Assembly: GCF_963667555.1 (NCBI RefSeq)
Contig: NZ_OY763421.1
Coordinates: forward strand, 2,621,562-2,685,561
DNA from: an uncultured Methanolobus sp.
GTDB taxonomy: Archaea > Halobacteriota > Methanosarcinia > Methanosarcinales > Methanosarcinaceae
Direction: 5' to 3'
Length of the DNA stretch: 64,000 nt
Each line of letters opens with the position of its first letter. Position 1 is the first letter of the stretch. The notes under the pieces were generated by a model. That model was not told the origin of the DNA. It did not search any database and saw nothing but the letters and a program-made list of their open reading frames with translations. This document shows positions 28,327 through 38,004 of the stretch, piece by piece. Position numbers and translations under genes: made by a program.

Positions 28327-29244
28327 ATGGAAATGGAAAAAAGGGACATTTTTCGGCACGTAACTTTATTCGTGTCTGCAATATTTTTGATGATCCTTTG
28401 TAGTTATCTTCTTTTTTCCTCCAGTTTTGACAATTTAGAAGAAAGGTATACTATGCATAATACGCATATGTTGATTGATGAAATAGAAGATGATGAGGTG
28501 AGAGTTCTAAGTTCCAGTGCTTCAAATCTGGCATTGTATGCACAATATGAAGTCCAGGGTCCTGAGTTTGATAAATTTGAGTACAGACTATTAAATGATC
28601 AATTACTTAAGAATCATGATGTTGAATCACTTTTAATCTATAATACATCTACAAAATCTCTTCTATTTGATTATACAGTTGATGGCGCCCTATCATCTTC
28701 TGATCTTGAGGATTATTTAGTATCCAATCCTACAATATTTTCTAAGTGTATTGAAACAAGCTCCCTTTCAGGTCTTATATTTCTCCCTGAAAGAACTCTG
28801 TTAGTTGCTATGGAATATTTCACTCCGGCTGAGGAGGCGGGTGAAGATGGCCTGGTAATTGTCGTTTCACGTACAATTGATTTTAATGAATTAGAAATTG
28901 CACAAGACAGGTCTATATCTTTCATTTTAGAGGATTTAGGTTCTTTTTCAGAGGAAGATAGAAAAGCACCTGGTTATACAACAGGTGATATTTCGATTAG
29001 TACGTTTGAAAATGGAAATCCTGCAGGTGCAGTTCTGCTGTATGATATGATGGGCAATCCTGTGAAATTATTAAAAGTTGGAACAACACTTCAGACTTCT
29101 TCACTTGGATTGAAAATAGCATTATATATTGGGCTTGCACTTTTGATAGTAAGTTCTATTGAACTTCTTTTCCATATTTTTCCATATATATTTAGCAAAG
29201 AACATGAGCTTTATAGAGTTCAATCTCCTGGTAAAGGAACTTGA
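28327..29244 (+). CDS. CHASE4 sensor domain, N-terminal fragment of a frameshifted histidine kinase
   Basis: 305-residue membrane protein: one transmembrane helix (about 17-36), an extracytoplasmic CHASE4-like ligand-binding domain (about 40-245) and a second helix (about 262-283). After SSIELLFHIF the reading frame turns into unrelated sequence and ends at 29244. The +1 frame continues with HAMP-like, PAS and kinase domains. Deleting one T from the TTTTT run at 29177-29181 joins both parts into one protein of about 702 residues (28327-30436). This is therefore the sensor half of one CHASE4-HAMP-PAS-histidine kinase. Confidence 0.8.
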   Translation: MEMEKRDIFRHVTLFVSAIFLMILCSYLLFSSSFDNLEERYTMHNTHMLIDEIEDDEVRVLSSSASNLALYAQYEVQGPEFDKFEYRLLNDQLLKNHDVESLLIYNTSTKSLLFDYTVDGALSSSDLEDYLVSNPTIFSKCIETSSLSGLIFLPERTLLVAMEYFTPAEEAGEDGLVIVVSRTIDFNELEIAQDRSISFILEDLGSFSEEDRKAPGYTTGDISISTFENGNPAGAVLLYDMMGNPVKLLKVGTTLQTSSLGLKIALYIGLALLIVSSIELLFHIFPYIFSKEHELYRVQSPGKGT

Positions 29245-30436
29245 ACATATAAAGAATAGCGGAGACCTTTCATCCAGAATTGAAGTAGAAGGTGACGATC
29301 AGGTAAACTGGATAGCTGATGACATTAATAATATGTTGAGTTCACTTGAGGAAAAGGAAGGAAAATATCATTCCCTTTTTGAACAGTCAAACGATGCCAT
29401 CATAATTTTTGGAAAGGGTGCCTGGCTGATTGATACTAACAGTAAAACTTCTGAATTGCTTGGATATGAGAAATCCGAACTTTTTGAGATAAATGTTACT
29501 TCTTTATCTCCTGCTGATTCTCCGCTTAATCTGACTGATATCTATGAGCAGACTATCAGAGAAGGTTCTGTAAGATCTGAGATCAAGCTGGTCCTTTCTA
29601 ACGATATTGTAATTGATGCGGACATAAGTTCTTCGATCATTGATAGTGAGGAAGGAACGGTTCAGGTTATTATCCCTGACATCACTGAAAAGAAGATCTA
29701 TGAAGAAGCTCTGTTACACGCAAAGATAGAAGCAGATGCTGCTAACCGTGCAAAGAGCCAGTTCCTTGCCAATATGAGTCATGAACTGCGCACTCCTTTG
29801 AATTCAATTATCGGTTTTTCAGATATGTTATTGTTGAGGTCTTTCGGTGATATTAATGATAAGCAGGAACATTACCTGAATAATATTTCAGGCAGTGGTA
29901 AACATCTTCTTACTCTAATTAATGGCGTACTTGACCTGTCCAAGATAGAGGCAGGTATGATGGAGTTAAATACAGAGGATATTGTTGTTCCTGAATTAGT
30001 GGATGATGTCATGGGAACCATTTCATCAATTGCAGTTCGAAAGAACATTTCTCTAAATTCCAATGTTGACAAACAACTGACCACTATCAAAGCGGATAGG
30101 ATTAAGATTAGGCAGACTCTTCTAAATCTCCTGAGCAATGCTGTGAAGTTCACTCCTGAAAACGGAAGCGTTACCCTTTATGTTGAAAAATCCGGTACAA
30201 TCGTTATGTTTTTAGTAAAGGACACTGGTATCGGCATATCTGAACATGATCAGGAATATCTATTCTATGAATTCACTCAGGTGGATTCAGCTCATAACCG
30301 CAAGTACGAAGGAACCGGACTCGGTCTTGCTCTTGTAAAGAAATTCGTTGAAATGCACGGTGGCAGGGTCTGGGTGGAAAGTGAGCTGGGTGAAGGGTCG
30401 AGTTTCTATTTTGAGATTCCTGTTGATGGGAAATAA
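29159..30436 (+). CDS. HAMP-PAS-histidine kinase, C-terminal fragment of a frameshifted gene
   Basis: Cytoplasmic half of the CHASE4 kinase, in the frame +1 to the sensor half. It comprises a HAMP-like linker (LLVKELEHIKNSGDLSSRI), a PAS domain (about 70-180), HisKA with the phospho-acceptor His in NMSHELRTPLNSIIGF, and HATPase_c with DTGIGIS and GTGLGLALVKKF boxes. All catalytic boxes look intact. Independent translation would start at the TTG at 29159 or the ATG at 29201, neither with a convincing ribosome-binding site. The break may be a real mutation, an assembly error in the T run, or programmed. Confidence 0.82.
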   Translation: MNFFSIFFHIYLAKNMSFIEFNLLVKELEHIKNSGDLSSRIEVEGDDQVNWIADDINNMLSSLEEKEGKYHSLFEQSNDAIIIFGKGAWLIDTNSKTSELLGYEKSELFEINVTSLSPADSPLNLTDIYEQTIREGSVRSEIKLVLSNDIVIDADISSSIIDSEEGTVQVIIPDITEKKIYEEALLHAKIEADAANRAKSQFLANMSHELRTPLNSIIGFSDMLLLRSFGDINDKQEHYLNNISGSGKHLLTLINGVLDLSKIEAGMMELNTEDIVVPELVDDVMGTISSIAVRKNISLNSNVDKQLTTIKADRIKIRQTLLNLLSNAVKFTPENGSVTLYVEKSGTIVMFLVKDTGIGISEHDQEYLFYEFTQVDSAHNRKYEGTGLGLALVKKFVEMHGGRVWVESELGEGSSFYFEIPVDGK

Positions 30437-30833
30437 AAAAGTAAATTTTATTTTTCCAGGTGTATCCGCTTAGAACTGATAATTATATGGATGTAGAGGT
30501 TATTTAGCACACAGAGCAAATTAGTTTACTTCAACTATTACTTTCTCTATTTATCGATAATAATTGAGATGTCTTTCATTACGGAGGGAAAATAATAACT
30601 ATCATATGAGAATATATATCAATAGGATTGCAAACCTTCGTCTAATATTTAGTGGGAATGTTACCAGAGGAATTTGATACTAAATGCTTTCCTGATTGTT
30701 GGATTATTTTTTCTTCATTGTTCCCAATCGTATTGTTTTAGAAAATGGTTGAGTTTTGATGTTGAAAACATAGCCTGTGACATGGGATTCTCTGAATATC
30801 TAAAAGAAAGACGCGCTAGGTGTAACAAACGCG
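30437..30833. other. 397-bp gene-free stretch upstream of the CheB-CheR gene
   Basis: AT-rich with no convincing gene. GAGGG at about 30583 precedes an ATG at 30606 that opens only 23 codons. No repeat or strong hairpin was seen. It presumably holds the promoter of the CheB-CheR fusion, but no single TATA box stands out. Confidence 0.5.
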
Positions 30834-33803
30834 ATGAATAAAGAAGAAAAAAAATCTGAAGTGCAAAATGTAGTTGGGGAAGGAACTGACAGCTTTGCAA
30901 TTGTGGGTATCGGTGCCTCGGCTGGAGGGTTAGCGGCTTTTGAGGCATTTTTTTCAGGAATGCCTGCAGATACAGATCCAAACATGGCTATTGTCTTGGT
31001 GCAACATCTTGACCCCGACCACAAAAGCCTCCTGGCTGACCTGATCAGGCGCCGCACTCGCATGCAGGTCTTTGAAGTAGAAGATGGAATGATGGTTCGT
31101 CCAAATTGTGCTTACATTATCCCTCCAAATCGTGACATGGCTTTTCTTAATGGAACACTCCAATTGTTGGAACCTTCATCTCCACGTGGTCAACGAATGC
31201 CCATTGATTTCTTTTTCCGATCCTTAGCTCATGATCAACAAGAACGAGCTATATGTGTTGTTCTTTCTGGTACGGGCAGCGATGGCACACTTGGAGTGCG
31301 TGATATTAAAGAAGAGGGGGGCATTGTCATAGTACAGACTCCTGAATCTGCTGAGTTTGATGGCATGCCGCGTAGTGTCATATCCACTGGTATGGCGGAC
31401 TATGTGCTGGATCCGGATAAAATGCCTTCACAGATAATAGGCTATACATCTCATGCTTTTGACAAGCTTTCACGATCATTCACTGCAGCTGCGCTTAGTG
31501 ACGAGGCCTCATTGAAGAAAGTATTCATCCTGTTGCGTTCACAGGCAGGCCATGACTTTTCCCAGTACAAAGAAAAAACCATTATGCGTCGTATTCAAAG
31601 ACGCATGGCTGTCAACCAGATTAATACACTGGAAAGATACACTAAATATTTACAACAGATGCCTATGGAAGTGAATGCTCTCTTTGATGACTTGTTGATT
31701 GGTGTGACCTATTTTTTCCGTGATCCTGAAGCTTTCAAGAGTCTTGAAGAGCAGGTCATACCCTTGTTATTTGTCAATAAAAATACAGGCGATGATATTC
31801 GTGTCTGGTCAGTAGGATGCTCCACAGGGGAAGAGGCCTATTCTCTTGCAATTCTACTTGCTGAACATCAGGAGAAACTGAAAAAAAGTTTTAAAATTCA
31901 GGTGTTTGCCACAGATATTGATAGCAACGCAATCGCTACTGCTCGGACTGGTATTTATCCTTCCAGTATAGAGGCTGATATCTCTCAGGAAAGGCTAAGC
32001 AGATTCTTTGTTAATGAACAAGAAAGTAACAAGTATCGTATTTGTAAAAGTATTCGTGATACGATTGTCTTTTCCGAGCAAGACCTGATAAAAGACCCTC
32101 CATTTTCAAAGATGGACCTGATATGTTGTCGCAATCTTCTCATTTACATGAATAGAGATTTGCAGAAGAAAATCATTCCTCTATTCCATTATTCTCTAAA
32201 TCCGGGAGGCTTTCTCTTCTTGGGTGCATCTGGGTCGGTAAGCTATTTAAATGCTTATTTTTCTGTGCTGGATCGTAAATCCAAGATTTACCAACGTAAA
32301 GAAGATTTTCACAGCTCACAGAATGTGAATCCGTCTCCATTTTTACTCTTAAAGACGGATATAACAACCATGCAACCTGCCAAAAAGAACTCAATTCCTG
32401 AAAAACCATCGTTGCGTGAACTGACCGAAACTATGCTTTTGCAGTATGTAACTCCAGCTGCGGTACTTGTCAATAGCCAGGGCGATATTCTTTATATTCA
32501 TGGCCGCACTGGTATGTATCTGGAGCCCACTCCCGGTGAGGCAGGTGTAAATAACATCATCAAGATGGCTCGTGAAGGATTACAACGTGACTTGACAGTA
32601 TCCCTGCATAAAGCCGTTGGCGGCAAAGAGCTTGTACAATGTCCGGGTCTGTCTATCAAAACAAATGATCATACTTATACTATCAACCTTACTGTGCGTC
32701 CTGTAATGTCCGAATTAAACGGGAAATCAGAAAACTCTCTTTATTTGATTACTTTAGAGGAGGCTCCTAATCTGGAACTCAGATCGCAGCAGATAACAGC
32801 TGCATTGAATTCCATTGTGGGAGAGGATGAGTTTAATTTAAAAGACGCTGAAGCACAAATCTTGACTCTAAAGCAGGAGTTGCGTGCTAAAGATGAATAC
32901 CTCTATACAACTAAAGAAGAACTGGAAACCTCAAATGAAGAGCTCAAATCTTCGAATGAGGAGTTACAGTCGGTCAATGAAGAATTGCAATCCACGAATG
33001 AAGAGCTGGAAACTTCTAAGGAAGAATTACAGTCGTTCAATGAGGAATTAGCTACTGTCAATGCTGAACTGCAAACCAAAGTTGTAGATCTTGGACAGGC
33101 CAACAATGATATGAATAATTTGCTGGCCGGCACTGGTATTGGTACTGTCTTTGTAGACGTAGATCTACATATCCTTCGCTTTACTCCATCTGTAACTCAA
33201 ATTATTAATTTAATCCAAAGTGATGTTGGAAGACCAGTGGGTCATATAGTCTCTAATTTGGTAGAATACAACAATTTAGTGGAAGATACACAGGCAGTTC
33301 TGGACACGTTAGTTCCTAAAGAAATGGAAGTGCAGACGAATTCAGGAACCTGGTACGCGATGCGTATCCAGCCCTATAGGACTCTGGACAACGTGATTGA
33401 AGGCGCAGTAGTTACGTTTGCTGATATTACTAGCTCAATTAACTTACAAAAAGCGCTCCGATTAAACGAAGAGCGTCTGCGTGTTGCGTTGAAAGTATCT
33501 CCTGTAATGGTCTTTAATCAGGATGAAAAGTTGTGTTACACATGGGTATATAATCCTAATGCAGCGTTTTCTTCTTACTCGATTATCGGTAAGACAGACC
33601 ATGATATATTGACTGCAGAAGAGGCATCCAGACTTTCGGTCATTAAAAAGCAAGTTCTGGAAAGTGGGGTTGGATTCCGTAGTGAAGTGTTTATTAGTAC
33701 AAATGGGAAACAGTTATCCTATAATTTGACAGTGGATCCATTGTATGATATCTCCGATGGGATCATAGGGATTACTGGTGTTTTGATGGCCAGTACCAAC
33801 TAA
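30834..33803 (+). CDS. CheB-CheR fusion protein with coiled coil and PAS domains
   Basis: 989-residue cytoplasmic signalling protein. Residues 20-200 form a CheB methylesterase domain with the Ser in GASAGGLAAF, the His in LVQHLDPDHKS and the Asp in SGTGSDGTLG. Residues 215-480 form a CheR methyltransferase (TYFFRDPEAF, SVGCSTGEEAYSLA). A long coiled coil of tandem NEEL/SKEEL heptads (about 685-745) precedes two PAS-like domains (about 755-870 and 880-985). There is no receiver domain in front of CheB. Such fusions usually sense through PAS and pass signals to a neighbouring kinase, here the hybrid kinase 65 bases downstream. The architecture is typical of bacteria, so transfer is likely. Confidence 0.93.
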   Translation: MNKEEKKSEVQNVVGEGTDSFAIVGIGASAGGLAAFEAFFSGMPADTDPNMAIVLVQHLDPDHKSLLADLIRRRTRMQVFEVEDGMMVRPNCAYIIPPNRDMAFLNGTLQLLEPSSPRGQRMPIDFFFRSLAHDQQERAICVVLSGTGSDGTLGVRDIKEEGGIVIVQTPESAEFDGMPRSVISTGMADYVLDPDKMPSQIIGYTSHAFDKLSRSFTAAALSDEASLKKVFILLRSQAGHDFSQYKEKTIMRRIQRRMAVNQINTLERYTKYLQQMPMEVNALFDDLLIGVTYFFRDPEAFKSLEEQVIPLLFVNKNTGDDIRVWSVGCSTGEEAYSLAILLAEHQEKLKKSFKIQVFATDIDSNAIATARTGIYPSSIEADISQERLSRFFVNEQESNKYRICKSIRDTIVFSEQDLIKDPPFSKMDLICCRNLLIYMNRDLQKKIIPLFHYSLNPGGFLFLGASGSVSYLNAYFSVLDRKSKIYQRKEDFHSSQNVNPSPFLLLKTDITTMQPAKKNSIPEKPSLRELTETMLLQYVTPAAVLVNSQGDILYIHGRTGMYLEPTPGEAGVNNIIKMAREGLQRDLTVSLHKAVGGKELVQCPGLSIKTNDHTYTINLTVRPVMSELNGKSENSLYLITLEEAPNLELRSQQITAALNSIVGEDEFNLKDAEAQILTLKQELRAKDEYLYTTKEELETSNEELKSSNEELQSVNEELQSTNEELETSKEELQSFNEELATVNAELQTKVVDLGQANNDMNNLLAGTGIGTVFVDVDLHILRFTPSVTQIINLIQSDVGRPVGHIVSNLVEYNNLVEDTQAVLDTLVPKEMEVQTNSGTWYAMRIQPYRTLDNVIEGAVVTFADITSSINLQKALRLNEERLRVALKVSPVMVFNQDEKLCYTWVYNPNAAFSSYSIIGKTDHDILTAEEASRLSVIKKQVLESGVGFRSEVFISTNGKQLSYNLTVDPLYDISDGIIGITGVLMASTN

Positions 33804-33868
33804 ATAATTCAGGTTACAAGTGATAGCAGGGAGATCGTTACCGTAAATATGGGTATTGGGTGTAAAGA

Positions 33869-36424
33869 ATGAAAAGCAAACCATCTCAAAATACAGAATC
33901 TTCTGAACTGCGTAGAGAGGCCGAAGAAAGGCTCATTGGAAAAACTGACAAGTTACCCGATAACTTTGAGAGTGAGCTGTCTGAAGATGCCCAAAAGCTT
34001 ATCCATGAGCTGCGTGTGTATCAGATTGAGCTGGAGATGCAGAATGATGAATTGTATCGGACACAACTGGAACTTGAAACTACGCAGGCACGTTATTTTG
34101 ATCTCTATAATCTGGCACCAGTGGGTTATTTTACAGTCAGTGAAAAAGATATGATACTGGAAGCAAACCTGACTGCTGAGACTCTGCTGGGAGTGTCACG
34201 AGGTTCGTTGGTCAAGCAACCATTAACACGTTTTATTTTCAAAAATGATCAGGATACCTACTACCTGTGTCGCAAACAACTTTTTAAGACAGGTGAGCCG
34301 CAAACATGCGGGTTGAGGTTGGTGAAACCCGATAAAACAACACTTTGGGCTTTATTGGAAGCAACTGTTACTCAAGAAGTCAATGGTGCCCACACTTCCC
34401 GTGTAGTGATGAGTAACATCAATGAGCTTAAGATATTGGAGACAAACCTCATAATTGAAAAAGAAAAAGCTCAGGAAGCCACCAAAGCCAAGGGTGAATT
34501 TCTGGCAAATATGTCTCATGAGATACGCACTCCAATGAACGGTGTGATCGGTATGGCCGGTTTGCTTCTGGACACTAAACTTGATGATGAGCAACGATAT
34601 TATGCAGAAACGATTCTGGCTAGTGGAGATGTGTTACTTGATATTATCAATGATATACTTGACTTCTCTAAAATGGAAGCTAATAAACTCGAAATGAAGT
34701 TGCTTGATTTTAATCTACACAATGTCCTGAGTAAGCTAACAACTATATTGTCCATAAGGGCTCATGAAAAAGGAGTGGAATTGCTCTGCACGGTAGAACC
34801 AGAGGTGCCAGCTAATATTATGGGTGATCCTGGGCGCCTGCAGCAGGTACTGACAAATCTTGTTGGGAATGCTATTAAATTCACACAGAAGGGTGAAGTG
34901 TCTGTACGTGTGAGTCTGGAATCAGAAACTTTCTCATCAACAGTGTTACATTTTTCAGTAACAGATACCGGGATTGGTATTCCCCTGAATAAAATAGACC
35001 TTCTCTTTGACAAATTCTATCAGGTCGACAGTTCCACAACACGTCTATATGGCGGTACTGGACTTGGCCTTGCTATCTCTAAACAAATTATAGAAACGAT
35101 GGGGGGAGAAATAGGTGTGAAAAGTACTGAAGGCAAAGGTTCAGAGTTTTGGTTCACAGTCCCTTTTTCCAAGCAGCAAGAACCTGAGATTTCTTCAATT
35201 CAGTCTGTTTCTCTTCAAGGTATACGTATACTTGTAATGGATGCTAACACAAAAAATCTTGAAGTGCTTTTAGATCAATTATCCTCTTGGGGCGTAAGAG
35301 CAAAGGGGGCTTTAGATGAAGCTATGGCAATAAAAGTCCTTTGTAAAGCATATGAAAACCATGAGCCATTTCAGGTTGTAATTCTGGATTTTCATATTTC
35401 TGGAATGGATATCGGAAATCTTGCAAAAACCATTAAGGTTGACGACAAATTTAAAGATATTTTTGTTATATTGCTGCTCTCAATAGATGAGTGGCTAAAC
35501 ATCAGACAGCTTGATGAGAACTATTTTGATGCATACCTTGGCAAGCCTTTGAAGCAGTCAGAGCTATTTGATAAATTATCTACTATTTTGGACATGAACG
35601 AAGATGGTGAAAATGCGCAGTCTTCTGTAATTAAGCATATTGTTCATGGTATATATGCCAAAAATGGAAAAATTCTTCTGGCTGAGGATAGTATGATCAA
35701 CCAGAAGGTTGCCCACAATATGTTAAAGAAAGTTGGATTTGATGTAGATGCTGTAGTTAATGGGGCAGAAGCAGTAAAAGCTCTTGAAATTAAGCCATAT
35801 GACCTGGTGCTTATGGATGTTCAAATGCCTGGTATCGATGGTTTAGAAGCTACAAGGCTCATCAGGAGTCCGGATTCAACGGTTCTCAATAGGTCTATAC
35901 CAATAATCGCAATGACAGCTCATGCTATGAAAGGGGACAGAGAACATTTTATAGAAGCTGGTATGAATGATTATATTTCAAAACCGTTTTCATTTAAAGC
36001 CCTTATGGAATTGCTAAGTAAATGGGTTACACCGGTTCCAAGGGAAAATACGGAAGATAGTTTATCCGCAGGAAAGATGATTAAAGCTGCAGAATCTTTG
36101 GTGTTGGATAGGGAGGTGCTTTTTGAAAGTGCAATGGGAGATAAAGAATTTGCCATGGGTTTGATATCAACTTTCATGGAAGAATTGCCCCGACATATGA
36201 TCTTGCTTAAGAACAGTATTGAGCAAAATGATACCTCTAATGTCACATTTTATGCGCATAAGATAAAGGGGACTTCGTCAAGTCTTGGATGTATAGCTCT
36301 GTCTGGTACTGCTGCCTTAATGGAGAAAGCAGGTAAAAATGGCAAAATTGATGAAATCGTTACGATCATGCCTGAACTGCAAAAGCAAACCAAGTTGCTT
36401 ATGAATGAAATAAAGAGAATATGA
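33869..36424 (+). CDS. PAS hybrid histidine kinase with two receivers and Hpt
   Basis: 851-residue soluble hybrid kinase. Domains in order: N-terminal coiled coil, PAS (about 75-190), HisKA with the His in [12 protein letters not shown] (about 215), HATPase_c with DTGIGIP and [11 protein letters not shown], a divergent receiver (about 450-575; Asp in [12 protein letters not shown], Lys in YLGKPLK), a canonical receiver (about 595-715; [19 protein letters not shown]) and a C-terminal Hpt with its His in [14 protein letters not shown] (about 800). A complete internal His-Asp-His relay is thus present. No DNA-binding output domain is attached. It probably forms a pair with the preceding CheB-CheR-PAS gene. 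Confidence 0.93.
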   Translation: MKSKPSQNTESSELRREAEERLIGKTDKLPDNFESELSEDAQKLIHELRVYQIELEMQNDELYRTQLELETTQARYFDLYNLAPVGYFTVSEKDMILEANLTAETLLGVSRGSLVKQPLTRFIFKNDQDTYYLCRKQLFKTGEPQTCGLRLVKPDKTTLWALLEATVTQEVNGAHTSRVVMSNINELKILETNLIIEKEKAQEATKAKGEFLANMSHEIRTPMNGVIGMAGLLLDTKLDDEQRYYAETILASGDVLLDIINDILDFSKMEANKLEMKLLDFNLHNVLSKLTTILSIRAHEKGVELLCTVEPEVPANIMGDPGRLQQVLTNLVGNAIKFTQKGEVSVRVSLESETFSSTVLHFSVTDTGIGIPLNKIDLLFDKFYQVDSSTTRLYGGTGLGLAISKQIIETMGGEIGVKSTEGKGSEFWFTVPFSKQQEPEISSIQSVSLQGIRILVMDANTKNLEVLLDQLSSWGVRAKGALDEAMAIKVLCKAYENHEPFQVVILDFHISGMDIGNLAKTIKVDDKFKDIFVILLLSIDEWLNIRQLDENYFDAYLGKPLKQSELFDKLSTILDMNEDGENAQSSVIKHIVHGIYAKNGKILLAEDSMINQKVAHNMLKKVGFDVDAVVNGAEAVKALEIKPYDLVLMDVQMPGIDGLEATRLIRSPDSTVLNRSIPIIAMTAHAMKGDREHFIEAGMNDYISKPFSFKALMELLSKWVTPVPRENTEDSLSAGKMIKAAESLVLDREVLFESAMGDKEFAMGLISTFMEELPRHMILLKNSIEQNDTSNVTFYAHKIKGTSSSLGCIALSGTAALMEKAGKNGKIDEIVTIMPELQKQTKLLMNEIKRI

Positions 36425-36663
36425 AATCAACATTTTGATGAACACTTTGTGTCTATAGAAAAGCGATTTAATTTAGATTATATCTATCTTTATTTTAGGT
36501 CTCATACTAATTCCTAGGAGGATCTTTCTTATTATTTATATTAGGGTATAGTAAGGGCACTAGCTGTTAAATTTCCACTATTGAACACAGTAACTACGAA
36601 ATGCTGCAATAACGGAAAGTATTTCGGGATGCAGCTACTATATAATAATGGGAGATGGAAATA
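36425..36663. other. Intergenic stretch before a broken small gene
   Basis: AT-rich, no ORF. A TATA-like TACTATATAATAAT lies near 36637-36650 and GGGAG near 36650-36654, just before the ATG at 36664. The 158 bp after the broken gene (36916-37073) show nothing recognisable. Confidence 0.45.
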
Positions 36664-36915
36664 ATGTATACTGTTTATATAAAAACATTAAGTAACGCAC
36701 GTATCAATGTGGATCATATAAATTAAATATGGGGTGAACTTAACCAAATAATGGTTGTGACTTCTGATTCCTCAGTAGAAACCATCTACTGTGGAAATAC
36801 TGATCATGTAGATAGAAAGATAGAAACAATACTTTCTCTAATAGACGAAGCAAAAAGAAAATCTGAAAACATTGGAGATCTTTTAATACTAGATTTTTCC
36901 AAATTTATCAATTAA
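36664..36915 (+). pseudogene. Small gene interrupted by an in-frame TAA
   Basis: ATG at 36664, nine bases after GGAG, opens 20 codons (MYTVYIKTLSNARINVDHIN) and then meets TAA at 36724-36726. The same frame continues for 62 more codons of protein-like sequence (IWGELNQIMVV..., then DRKIETILSLIDEAKRKSEN) to a stop at 36913. One C-to-T change of a CAA codon would explain it. An ATG at 36751 could still start a 54-residue remainder, with GGGG 14-17 bases upstream. The stop is TAA, not TAG, so pyrrolysine readthrough does not apply. Function unknown. Confidence 0.5.
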
Positions 36916-37073
36916 ATATAATCTTCTTTTTTTCCAAGTCTGTCAATCAAAGGAAAAACTTCATGAGTATTCTAGTTAGATTTCAGAATTGAAAAGAAAA
37001 AATATTTTGACTTGTAGTTCAGAGAAAAACCATATAACATCATTTTTTAAAGTTACTTCCAAAAACTACTTAT

Positions 37074-37595
37074 CTATATTTCCTCAAGCCCCATCTCAAG
37101 ATAAGATGTCCTGATGGAATCTTCTTCTCCAATCTCAAAATTAGCCAAAAATGAGAATATCTGTTTACGGTGGCCTTCGATATCTGATTCAGCACCTATC
37201 TCAACTTCCATGAATTCGCCAAGTCCTTCGACTTTGTCAAGGCAGATGGTCATATTTTCGTACTTGTAGACTTCTCTCGTTTTCTTAACAACGCCTGACT
37301 CACGGAATCCAAGTGCAAGCAGGATGCTTCGGGTTGTTGCACCGTCAACTTCGGTCTCGAATTCCTCTCTTGTTTTGGAAACAGTGTCCAGTTTCTTGCC
37401 TTTGTAGGTCATGACAGACCTGCCGTCAACGGAGCGTATTCTAAGAGCTTCATCCGTGTTGGCAAAATCCCTGTGCGGGGCATTAAAATAGGTGTCACAG
37501 TGGTGCTGGACACCCACAAAAACAGCACCCATGGCCGACAACTGCTCTTTAACAGGCAGGTGGTCGGCACGGGTCTTAACTTCAATTTCTAACAT
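37074..37595 (-). CDS. CYTH-domain (CyaB/ThTPase-like) protein
   Basis: 173-residue triphosphate-tunnel enzyme. It has the N-terminal EIEVK signature (3-7), basic residues in ALRIRS and MTYKGKK, and acidic strands late in the protein (EVEIG). CYTH proteins bind triphosphorylated substrates with metal; archaeal members are called class IV adenylate cyclase or thiamine-triphosphatase, but the true substrate is often inorganic triphosphate. Its ATG overlaps the end of the DUF35 gene, making it the last gene of the mevalonate operon; a functional link to that pathway is not known. Confidence 0.88.
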   Translation of the reverse strand: MLEIEVKTRADHLPVKEQLSAMGAVFVGVQHHCDTYFNAPHRDFANTDEALRIRSVDGRSVMTYKGKKLDTVSKTREEFETEVDGATTRSILLALGFRESGVVKKTREVYKYENMTICLDKVEGLGEFMEVEIGAESDIEGHRKQIFSFLANFEIGEEDSIRTSYLEMGLEEI

Positions 37596-37999
37596 TTATC
37601 TGCAACTTCTAGTTCTGGTACGAACTTAGTACCGTAGTAGATCATTCCACGTTCTCCGGCCTGTCCGAGCTTTCTGAACACAGGTTTGACCTTCATTCCT
37701 ATCTTTACAGCCTTAGGGTCACATATTATCTGGCTTGTGAGGCTTGGTCCTTCGTCCAGTTTTATTATTGCGAGGACATAAGGTGTCTGGTTCTCAAAGC
37801 CCTCAGCAGCAGTGTGGATCACAGTGAACGTCACAACTTCTCCTTTGCCGGAGAATTTGTAATCCTCTATCTCACCTTCACGTCTGCAAGCAGGACACAT
37901 GTTACGTGGTGGGTAGAAATACTCATCGCACTTTTTACAGTGTGTACCTACAAGGTTGTACCTGGCTATCTGTTTTCTCCAAAATCTTGGTACGGACAT
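37589..37999 (-). CDS. DUF35 Zn-ribbon/OB-fold protein of the thiolase-HMG-CoA synthase complex
   Basis: 136-residue protein with an N-terminal zinc ribbon (CKKC...CPAC) and an OB-fold carrying the family signature GKGEVVTFTVIH. In methanogens this DUF35 protein bridges acetoacetyl-CoA thiolase and HMG-CoA synthase in one complex and channels acetoacetyl-CoA. The start at 37999 follows AGGTGA by five bases; the upstream codons overlap the thiolase stop. It is placed directly after the thiolase gene, as expected for the complex. Confidence 0.93.
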   Translation of the reverse strand: MSVPRFWRKQIARYNLVGTHCKKCDEYFYPPRNMCPACRREGEIEDYKFSGKGEVVTFTVIHTAAEGFENQTPYVLAIIKLDEGPSLTSQIICDPKAVKIGMKVKPVFRKLGQAGERGMIYYGTKFVPELEVADKC

Positions 38000-38004
38000 G
38001 ATGA

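Noticed and set aside
30606..30677. Possible 23-codon peptide in the gap before the CheB-CheR gene
   Set aside because: Too short and GAGGG is 18 bases away from the ATG; no sign of conservation can be judged.
32903..33133. Tandem GAAGAG-type repeats and an antisense ORF in the CheB-CheR gene
   Set aside because: The repeats are in frame and encode the NEEL coiled coil; the antisense ORF is a by-product of this repetitive coding sequence.
36724..36726. Readthrough of an in-frame stop as pyrrolysine
   Set aside because: Pyrrolysine is encoded by TAG; this codon is TAA.
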